This document shows, in pieces, positions 6,754-12,035 of a DNA stretch of 12,035 bases. Numbering within the stretch: position 1 is the stretch's first letter; each line of letters opens with the position of its first letter. The stretch is taken from NCBI GenBank assembly GCA_913048145.1, contig CAJWVP010000049.1, positions 1-12,035 on the forward strand. Reading direction: 5' to 3'. The notes beneath the pieces are model-generated. The model worked only from the letters and a program-made list of their open reading frames with translations, was not told where the DNA came from and did not search any database. Source of the stretch: an uncultured Rhodospirillaceae bacterium. GTDB lineage: Bacteria > Pseudomonadota > Alphaproteobacteria > Rhodospirillales > Casp-alpha2. The position numbers and the translations under genes are program-made.

Positions 6754-7261
6754 TTTGGACCTGCCCCCTCAACCCGCAATAGGCGACGATGAAATCTGCG
6801 ATAGCCGGAATGTTGTTGAGGTCCAGCACCACCCGCCCGTTAAGCGACACAGGTCCATCGCTGGCGACGGCAACGATACTCGTGTCTTCGGCAGCCAGTA
6901 GGGATTTCCCGACAACTGGGCGATGGATTTCCATCTTTGCATGGCCGTGGCTCTTGAATCCCTCGATCAACACCAAGTCCACCTCTTCCAAGCGTGTCAA
7001 TAAAGCATCGATATCGGGCTCTGGCGCCTCTCGGTTTTCATGGAGGATCGCCCATCGGCGTGCGCCGGTGATCAACACCTCGTGCGCGCCTGCCTCCCGA
7101 TGCATGTGAGAATCCTTCCCCGGCTTGTCGATGTCAAAGTTGTGGTGCGTGTGCTTCATGGTGGAGACACGAGAGCCACGTCCGATCAGTTCGGGCAACA
7201 ACTGACGCATCAAGGTGGTCTTGCCACTACCGCTCCATCCGACAATACCAAAAATCTTCAT
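6740..7261 (-). CDS. mobB: Molybdopterin-guanine dinucleotide biosynthesis adaptor (MobB)
   Basis: GTP-binding P-loop protein that assists MobA and MoeA in making the guanine dinucleotide form of Moco. From the ATG at 7261 it is 173 residues, close to E. coli MobB. It begins MKIFGIVGWSGSGKTTL with Walker A Gly8-Thr15, then has MKHTHHNFDIDKPGKDSHMH with the conserved HDFD-like and GKDS segments, GAHEVLI, and DLVLIEGFKSHGHAKMEIHR. An in-frame ATG at 7285 would extend it into pgsA and is less likely. The chosen ATG is one base after the pgsA stop. mobA is not in the window. Confidence 0.94.
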   Translation of the reverse strand: MKIFGIVGWSGSGKTTLMRQLLPELIGRGSRVSTMKHTHHNFDIDKPGKDSHMHREAGAHEVLITGARRWAILHENREAPEPDIDALLTRLEEVDLVLIEGFKSHGHAKMEIHRPVVGKSLLAAEDTSIVAVASDGPVSLNGRVVLDLNNIPAIADFIVAYCGLRGQVQNGSA

Positions 7262-7262
7262 T

Positions 7263-7889
7263 TCAACTGGCCTCGGTATCGGCATCGGAACCGGTGCTGC
7301 GGCGGCGACCCACGGGCGCTTGGTCGGTTTCGCGAATATGACGTAGCCCAGCTATCAGATAATCGCCCCCCGTGATCACTGTTAGTGATGCCGCAATCCA
7401 AAGTCCGTAAATGCCGATCTCCAAGGTCGAAACGGAACCAAAGTCTGGGCCGCTATGCCCCACCAGCAAGAACCCCATGGCTAGCATCTGAATGCTCGTC
7501 TTCCACTTGGCCAAGCTGCTGACCGGCATGCTGACGCGGACCTCCGCCAAGAATTCTCGTAGGCCCGAGACAAGAATCTCCCGGCACAGAATGACCGCCG
7601 CTGGCAACACATTAACTCCGTGGAAACGATCAATACCAACCAAAACCAACAGCACGCTAGCAATCAACAGCTTGTCGGCGATGGGATCCAGAAATCTGCC
7701 AAAGGCGGACTGCTGATGCCATGCCCGCGCCAAATATCCGTCAAAGAAATCAGTAATACAGGCGTAACTGTAGATGCTGAAAGCCAGCCAACTGCCCGTC
7801 GGGTCCGCAACGAATAGCAGCAAGCACACCATTATAGGGATGGCGACGATCCGGGAAAATGTCAGAATATTTGGTAGGTTCATCAACAT
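7263..7889 (-). CDS. pgsA: CDP-diacylglycerol-glycerol-3-phosphate 3-phosphatidyltransferase
   Basis: Inner-membrane enzyme that makes phosphatidylglycerol phosphate from CDP-diacylglycerol and glycerol 3-phosphate. The CDP-alcohol phosphotransferase signature is complete: DFFDGYLAR followed by FGRFLDPIADK, that is D-x2-DG-x2-AR-x8-G-x3-D-x3-D with Asp47, Asp50, Asp68 and Asp72. The start MLMNLPNILTFSRI and several hydrophobic segments fit the family. I chose the ATG at 7889 because the family N-terminus begins here; a second ATG at 7883 is possible. The polar C-tail after about residue 185 is short and not conserved. It starts 36 bases after the uvrC stop; uvrC-pgsA is an adjacent pair in E. 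coli as well. Confidence 0.95.
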   Translation of the reverse strand: MLMNLPNILTFSRIVAIPIMVCLLLFVADPTGSWLAFSIYSYACITDFFDGYLARAWHQQSAFGRFLDPIADKLLIASVLLVLVGIDRFHGVNVLPAAVILCREILVSGLREFLAEVRVSMPVSSLAKWKTSIQMLAMGFLLVGHSGPDFGSVSTLEIGIYGLWIAASLTVITGGDYLIAGLRHIRETDQAPVGRRRSTGSDADTEAS

Positions 7890-7925
7890 GCGATGGCATT
7901 CTACGTCACCACGCCCGGCAAGCAA

Positions 7926-9863
7926 CTATCCGTCCAAGTGGAACCAGTCGTAGATCTTCGCAGCCAACGAGGAACTGATGCCCTCGACCGCCTCAAGATC
8001 AGTACGCCCCGCTTGGGAGACGGCCTTCGCGTCCCCGAAATGGTGCAGCAAGGCCTTTTTCCGGCGCGCGCCAACGCCGGGCACCTCATCCAGAATGGAT
8101 TTCCCAATGGCTTTACTGCGTTGTTTGCGGTGGGCACCAATGGCGAACCGATGGGCCTCATCGCGGATACGCTGGAGGAAGTAAGATACGGGATCCCGCG
8201 CTTGCAAGGTGATGGGATCGGCGCAGTTAGGCCTGAATATACGCTCGTGCCCGGCATCGCGGTCCGGGCCTTTGGCGATGGCAGCCAGGTTCACGCCCTC
8301 GATACCCAGTTCCTCAAAAACCTCTGCCGCGACCCCTAATTGTCCTTTGCCGCCATCGATCAACACCAGGTCCGGCCATTGGTCACCCATGCGACTGGGA
8401 TCCTCCTTAAGGGCGCGTGAGAAACGACGGGTTAGAACCTCGCGCATCATGGCGTAGTCATCCCCTGGGCTGAAACCCTCCGCGTTCTCCCGAGGGCCGG
8501 TTCCCTTTGCACCTTTGATATTGAACTTGCGATATGCACTGCGATTGAAGCCCTCCGGACCGACAACGACCATCGCGCCTACCGCCTTGGTACCAGCGAC
8601 GTGGGAGTTGTCATACACTTCGATACGCTCCGGCGGTGCCTCCAAATCAAACTTCGCCGCCAGTCCTTCCAAAAGTTTCCGCTGGGAGGCGCTTTCGGCC
8701 AATCGGCGGGTAAGGGCCTCCTTGGCGTTTACGATGGCGTGGTCAACGAGTTTACGGCGGTCACCGCGCACCGGCACGGCAAGTTCCACCCGGCGTTCTG
8801 CTCGCACACCCAGAGCCTGAACCACCAGCTCACGGTTTGGAATATCTTCGCTGAGAAGTATGCGACCAGGCGGCACGCTGCGGGCATAGAACTGCCCCAA
8901 AAACGCCTCCAACACTGTCGCCGCATCGTCATCATAGGCGTGGACCGGAAAATAGGCCCGGTTCCCATAATTAGCGCCCGAGCGGAAGAAGAAGACCTGG
9001 ATGCATGTGGCGCCACCGGCCTGGTAGACGGCCACCACGTCGCTATCCCTCAACGACGACAGGTTGATATCCTGATGCGCCTGAACCCGGGTGAGGGCGC
9101 GGATGCGGTCGCGGTACTGCCCAGCCAGCTCAAATTCCAGATTGTCGCTGGCTTCCTGCATGACAGCGGCGAAGCGACGCTGGATCTGCTGACTGTCGCC
9201 GGACAGAAATAGCTGCGCTTGTTCAACCGATTCGCGGTAATCCGCCTCGCTGATCAGATCAACACATGGAGCGGAACAGCGCTTAATCTGATGCAGCAGA
9301 CAGGGACGCGTCCGATTGGTAAACACCGAATCCGTGCATGTTCGGAGCAGGAACGCGCGCTGGAGGACGGCTAGGGTATCATTGACTGCCCAAACGGATG
9401 CGAACGGACCAAAGTAGTCCCCGGGACGCGACTGTGCGCCACGATACTTCATAATTTGCGGATACGGATGACCCTTAGTGACCAGGATGAAGGGAAACGA
9501 TTTGTCGTCGCGCAGAAGGATGTTGTAACGCGGCGCATAGCGCTTAATTAGGTTCGATTCCAACAGCAAAGCTTCCGCCTCGGTGTGGGTTGTGAGAAAT
9601 TCCATGGCTACGGTTTCGTTGATCATCCGTCTGATGCGCACCGTTTGACGAAGCGGGTGCGTGTAGGCGGCGACGCGTTTTTTGAGGCTTTTCGCCTTGC
9701 CGACGTACAAAACCTTACCGTCGGCATTCAGCATCCGGTAGACGCCTGGTTTGCCCGAGAGGTTTTTCAGATAGGTCTCAATGATGGCGACGCCGGTCGC
9801 CGGGGCGTTGCCGTCCGTACCGGTATCTTTAATCGGATCGTCTTCGGTTTGCCCTTTATTCAA
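7926..9863 (-). CDS. uvrC: Excinuclease ABC subunit C
   Basis: Nuclease of nucleotide excision repair that cuts on both sides of a lesion marked by UvrAB. It has 645 residues. The N-terminal GIY-YIG domain (about 35-115) has PGVYRM and VLYVGKAKSLKKRV. A cysteine set Cys176, Cys188, Cys196, Cys200 has exactly the spacing of the [4Fe-4S] ligands of E. coli UvrC (154, 166, 174, 178). The UVR motif lies about 225-260 (LEFELAGQYRDRI), and the RNase H-like nuclease has Asp418 (EVYDNSHV), Asp503 (LIDGGKGQ) and His571. Tandem helix-hairpin-helix motifs close the protein (about 590-640, DEVPGVGARRKKALL). The start is TTG at 9863 behind GGAG; no ATG lies upstream before an in-frame stop. It is the first gene of the long operon. 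Confidence 0.97.
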   Translation of the reverse strand: MNKGQTEDDPIKDTGTDGNAPATGVAIIETYLKNLSGKPGVYRMLNADGKVLYVGKAKSLKKRVAAYTHPLRQTVRIRRMINETVAMEFLTTHTEAEALLLESNLIKRYAPRYNILLRDDKSFPFILVTKGHPYPQIMKYRGAQSRPGDYFGPFASVWAVNDTLAVLQRAFLLRTCTDSVFTNRTRPCLLHQIKRCSAPCVDLISEADYRESVEQAQLFLSGDSQQIQRRFAAVMQEASDNLEFELAGQYRDRIRALTRVQAHQDINLSSLRDSDVVAVYQAGGATCIQVFFFRSGANYGNRAYFPVHAYDDDAATVLEAFLGQFYARSVPPGRILLSEDIPNRELVVQALGVRAERRVELAVPVRGDRRKLVDHAIVNAKEALTRRLAESASQRKLLEGLAAKFDLEAPPERIEVYDNSHVAGTKAVGAMVVVGPEGFNRSAYRKFNIKGAKGTGPRENAEGFSPGDDYAMMREVLTRRFSRALKEDPSRMGDQWPDLVLIDGGKGQLGVAAEVFEELGIEGVNLAAIAKGPDRDAGHERIFRPNCADPITLQARDPVSYFLQRIRDEAHRFAIGAHRKQRSKAIGKSILDEVPGVGARRKKALLHHFGDAKAVSQAGRTDLEAVEGISSSLAAKIYDWFHLDG

Positions 9864-10239
9864 GGCCGATCTCCACCACTCGCGCGGACCAATTTATTGT
9901 AATTAACCAAAACATAAAATGGATGCGGGCGCGAACCATGTCTTGACGGAACTTCTATCCACGATTCCTGTGAATAACTTTGTTGAAAAGGTTCCAACTA
10001 AACGCTAGGCAACGGAAATTACGTCACATTTTGCAATTTGCCTATTTTTTAGGCATGAATTTAAGTGATTGTTTTCAAACAATTTATATTAAAAAACGGA
10101 AAATTCAATCATCTCAAAAAACGTGATCAAATATTTGCTCTACAAAAATGACGACTTGAAGCGCCTGTGCAAAACTCCCAGCCTGAGATTGCAATGAACC
10201 CGCCAATGTAGGACCTGCGAATTCTCTAAATTCATTAGT
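9864..10239. other. AT-rich intergenic region between uvrC and folB
   Basis: About 376 bases with no convincing gene and clearly lower GC than the rest. It must contain the uvrC operon promoter on the minus strand, but I could not pick a reliable -35/-10 pair. It contains a perfect DnaA-box consensus TTATTCACA on the minus strand (9969-9977) and a two-mismatch relative on the plus strand (9955-9963). There is also a six-base stem TGCCTA/TAGGCA around five T (10039-10055) and an inverted repeat ATTGTTT-TC-AAACAAT (10068-10083). A weak stem-loop at 10168-10193 (TGCAA...TTGCA) could help end the folB transcript. Confidence 0.5.
9871..9874 (-). promoter_or_regulatory. Shine-Dalgarno GGAG deciding a TTG start of uvrC
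   Basis: GGAG stands seven bases before TTG (9861-9863) on the minus strand. An in-frame TAA lies 11 codons upstream of the TTG with no ATG or GTG in between, so TTG is the only reasonable start that keeps the N-terminal region. Confidence 0.55.
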
Positions 10240-10656
10240 TTATACTTTACGAAACCTTTCAATTTCGACACCAACGCTTCCAGCGTTTTCAAGAATATCA
10301 AGTTTCTCGATACGAACCCTAACTGAGTCCACACGCTGATCATCAAAGCACATGTCGGCGATGCGTTCCGCAAGGGTCTCAACCAGATTAACATGCCCTT
10401 CATCGGCGATGGCGAGGATACCGTTCGCCATGGTCTCGTAACTAACGACGTTCAGGATATCGTCAATGATGGGGTGCTCCCCCTCGTCAACGGCAAGGTC
10501 TAGATTGATCCGCACGCGCTGCGGACTGCGTTTCTCATGTTCATAGACGCCGATCAGGCATTCGACCATAAAATCGCGAATAAACACATGCCGAAGGGCC
10601 TTACCCGCGTTGGCAATACGCGCCGGCATGGTGGAGGGTATTTTGTCCGCTGGCAT
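10240..10656 (-). CDS. folB: Dihydroneopterin aldolase
   Basis: Cleaves dihydroneopterin to 6-hydroxymethyl-dihydropterin and glycolaldehyde in folate synthesis. It has 138 residues. The FolB core starts at about residue 24 (VFIRDFMVECLIGVYEHEKR) with Glu41 in the pterin-binding YEHE position, then VVSYETMANGI, NLVETLAERIA with Glu93, and VRVRIEKLDILENAGSVGVE with Lys118 aligned to the catalytic lysine of E. coli FolB. The ATG at 10656 has GGGAGG about eight bases upstream, which supports the roughly 20-residue N-terminal extension. It starts 28 bases after the stop of the pteridine-reductase-like SDR, so the two probably form one pterin module. Confidence 0.93.
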   Translation of the reverse strand: MPADKIPSTMPARIANAGKALRHVFIRDFMVECLIGVYEHEKRSPQRVRINLDLAVDEGEHPIIDDILNVVSYETMANGILAIADEGHVNLVETLAERIADMCFDDQRVDSVRVRIEKLDILENAGSVGVEIERFRKV

Positions 10657-10684
10657 TTTCCAGGCCTCCCAATTCAGACCAAGG

Positions 10685-11470
10685 TCACGTTGGCACGTCG
10701 TCGGAAGTGAGGTCCAGAGGCGTCGGGCTCATGCCCATATGCTGGCCAGAGTCGATCGCGATCATCTGACCGGTCATCGCTGGCGCCTCTAGGATGAACC
10801 GAACGGCCGCCGCGATTTCTCCCGGCGAGACTTGGCGCTTTAGCGGCATGGAGGACCATTCATTGGTAAACGCTTCCTCCGATTGATGGACGCTCTGAAG
10901 GGTCGGCCCGGGGCCAACACCGTTGACGCGCACCTGCGGGGCCAACGCCCTTGCCAGAATCTGGGTCAACCCCCATAGTCCAGCCTTGCTCAGGGTGTAG
11001 GTCGTGAAATCCGGAGTCAAATTCCAGACCCTCTGATCGATAATATTGATAATATTGGCCTCCACGGCATCTGGCAATTGGTGAACGAAGGCCTGAGCCA
11101 ATTCAAACGGTGCGCGGAGATTGACATCCATGTGCTGATCCCACGTCGCCCGCGTCGCTGTCGAAACCGTGTCCCGCTCGAATACAGACGCATTGTTCAC
11201 CAAACAGCTAAGTGGGCCTAGTTGCTCCTCGGCCACCTCAATCAATCGCGAAGACGCGCCCCCCGCACCCAGATCGGCGCCAATGGCGACAGCCCGTCCA
11301 CCCGAAGATTGGATTTCGTCGACAAGCGCTTCGGCGACATCGGAGGAACGAAAAAAATGCACTCCCACATGCCACCCAGTGGCCGCAAGGCTCATGGCGA
11401 TGGCACGACCGATACGCCGGCCTGCCCCTGTGATTAGCGCATTCTGATTGGGCGTTCTCTTGCTCGTCAT
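10685..11470 (-). CDS. folM: SDR oxidoreductase, pteridine reductase / FolM type
   Basis: NADPH-dependent short-chain dehydrogenase of 261 residues, probably reducing dihydrobiopterin-, dihydromonapterin- or dihydrofolate-like pterins. The Rossmann motif is GAGRRIGRA (15-23), which is the TGxxxRxG variant of pteridine reductases. Arg41 after the second strand favours NADPH, and LVNNAS is at 90-95. The usual catalytic Ser is replaced by Asp145 (NIIDQRVW), followed by Tyr158 and Lys162 (YTLSK). The Asp-Tyr-Lys set is that of Leishmania PTR1 and E. coli FolM, not of ordinary SDRs. The adjacent folB supports a pterin role. The ATG at 11470 immediately follows the TAA of the preceding short ORF. 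The exact substrate is inferred. Confidence 0.85.
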   Translation of the reverse strand: MTSKRTPNQNALITGAGRRIGRAIAMSLAATGWHVGVHFFRSSDVAEALVDEIQSSGGRAVAIGADLGAGGASSRLIEVAEEQLGPLSCLVNNASVFERDTVSTATRATWDQHMDVNLRAPFELAQAFVHQLPDAVEANIINIIDQRVWNLTPDFTTYTLSKAGLWGLTQILARALAPQVRVNGVGPGPTLQSVHQSEEAFTNEWSSMPLKRQVSPGEIAAAVRFILEAPAMTGQMIAIDSGQHMGMSPTPLDLTSDDVPT

Positions 11471-11827
11471 TTACATTGGCCCGTCATCTTTCGACATCGA
11501 GGGAATGATTAGCCAATCACCTGTTGGGCGCCAACCTTTTAGATGCAGGCCTAGCTGCCGTAAGTCGACGCAACTAAAATTTCTGGCATTGGGCCGATTT
11601 GCCCGCCAAAGATCAAGCCGGGTGAAAGCAAGACCCTTGGCCTTTACCAAATTCGTATCTACAGAAACCACCAACTCTAGCGCAGACGAGCCGACGGCAA
11701 GTGCAGCCATACCGATGACCAGAGGCAAAATACCCATGCGGGTCAACAGGACCACAGGCTCGTGCACCATTATCTCAGCGCTGAGAATTAAAACGACGCA
11801 ACCTGTGAAAAGCTGAACGTGCCTCAC
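11471..11827 (-). pseudogene. Truncated Na+/Ca2+ exchanger (CaCA family) fragment fused to unknown tail
   Basis: This is a 118-residue open frame. Residues 4-68 match the beginning of a YrbG-type calcium/sodium antiporter: a first hydrophobic segment (about 5-21), then MGILPLVIGMAALAVGSSAL followed by ELVVSV. This is the first alpha-repeat, where GTSAPE is expected; here the proline is Leu50 while Glu51 is kept. The next conserved segment (GNxxGSNIxN) is absent. From about residue 68 the sequence is unrelated and hydrophilic (LDLWRANRPNARNFSCVDL, GWRPTGDWLIIP), with no recognisable family. Exchangers are normally about 320 residues, so transport is not possible. The GTG start overlaps the rppH stop (GTGA, 11824-11827), and the TAA abuts the SDR ATG. 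It is either a deletion remnant joining two genes or a reused small membrane ORF. Confidence 0.65.
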
Positions 11828-12035
11828 GATCGGGATTGCACTTTCAAAGGAAACTCCGCAAATGCATCAACCACGGATTCATAAATCTTCCTCTTGAAAG
11901 GCACAATCAACCCCGGCAAAGACGTAAGTTCCGCCCAGCGCCAAGCATCAAACTCCGGATGTTCATGTCCGCTCAAATTAAAATCAGTATCCAACCCTCT
12001 GAATTGCAGAGCGAACCACTTCTGGACCTGACCTC
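11824..12035 (-). CDS. rppH: RNA pyrophosphohydrolase (Nudix), C-terminal part
   Basis: The start lies beyond the window; 70 C-terminal codons are present. GQVQKWFAL, then EHPEFDAWRW, LPGLIVPFKRKIYESVV and a short tail match the region after the Nudix box in RppH, which removes pyrophosphate from 5'-triphosphate mRNA ends and starts decay. The Nudix box itself is outside the window, so activity cannot be judged. The stop TGA (11824-11826) overlaps the GTG of the next ORF. Confidence 0.88.
   Translation of the reverse strand, partial: GQVQKWFALQFRGLDTDFNLSGHEHPEFDAWRWAELTSLPGLIVPFKRKIYESVVDAFAEFPLKVQSRS

Noticed and set aside
8601..9212. 203-codon plus-strand open frame opposite uvrC
   Set aside because: uvrC is continuous with all of its domains here; the opposite frame has no family features and no ribosome binding site of note.
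9955..9977. Replication origin
   Set aside because: One perfect and one imperfect DnaA box with no cluster, no neighbouring dnaA, hemE or parAB genes; chance occurrence is likely.
10140..10403. Minus-strand open frame across the end of folB and the intergenic region
   Set aside because: It is out of frame with folB, which is clearly coding; the part beyond folB shows no family features.
1..12035. Mobile elements, CRISPR arrays, tRNA or rRNA genes, toxin-antitoxin or phage genes
   Set aside because: No transposase or integrase motif, no regularly spaced repeat, no tRNA-like cloverleaf and no long direct repeat was seen on either strand.

Overview
The window comes from an alphaproteobacterium, most likely of the Rhodospirillales type. 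The evidence is gene content and order (a MarR/OmpR/EnvZ-like cluster divergent from a branched-chain aminotransferase; uvrC-pgsA joined to molybdopterin genes; rppH near a folM/folB pair), moderately high GC by eye, and proteins that read like alphaproteobacterial family members. The species cannot be told from the sequence. Apart from ilvE, every gene is on the minus strand.

Layout. Positions 1-293 look foreign to their neighbours: a short unidentified piece (1-64), then an internal piece of a cysteine desulfurase gene (about 60-293), the latter joined out of frame to a sensor kinase cut inside its phosphoacceptor helix. Both joins lie at restriction-type palindromes (AAGCTT at 60-65, GGATCC at 289-294), which suggests a chimera. 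Next come the kinase (290-1080), an OmpR-type regulator (1096-1788) and a MarR-type regulator (1785-2324), which read as one operon marR-ompR-envZ. A short divergent promoter region separates them from ilvE on the plus strand, and an inverted repeat (3362-3392) lies between ilvE and the opposing operon.

The second block is one long minus-strand transcription unit from 9863 to 3402: uvrC, pgsA, mobB, moeA, moaD, moaE, then two dead genes. Most junctions overlap or touch, so co-transcription and translational coupling are likely. It combines nucleotide excision repair, phosphatidylglycerol synthesis, and the late steps of molybdopterin/Moco assembly. The last two genes, a HAD-family phosphatase and a LOG-family nucleotide hydrolase, are clear pseudogenes with frameshifts, in-frame stops and internal deletions, although every gene upstream is intact. 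moaE appears to start at a CTG codon behind a strong Shine-Dalgarno sequence.

An AT-rich non-coding stretch (9864-10239) separates uvrC from the third block, read right to left: rppH (3' part only, cut by the window end), a short ORF whose first half is the beginning of a Na+/Ca2+ exchanger and whose second half is unrelated, a pteridine-reductase-like SDR (folM type), and folB. The SDR and FolB both act on pterins.

I found no mobile element, CRISPR array, RNA gene or defence system. The strongest observations are the co-decay of the two genes at the operon tail, the chimeric left edge, the CTG start of moaE and the truncated exchanger wedged exactly between two coupled genes.
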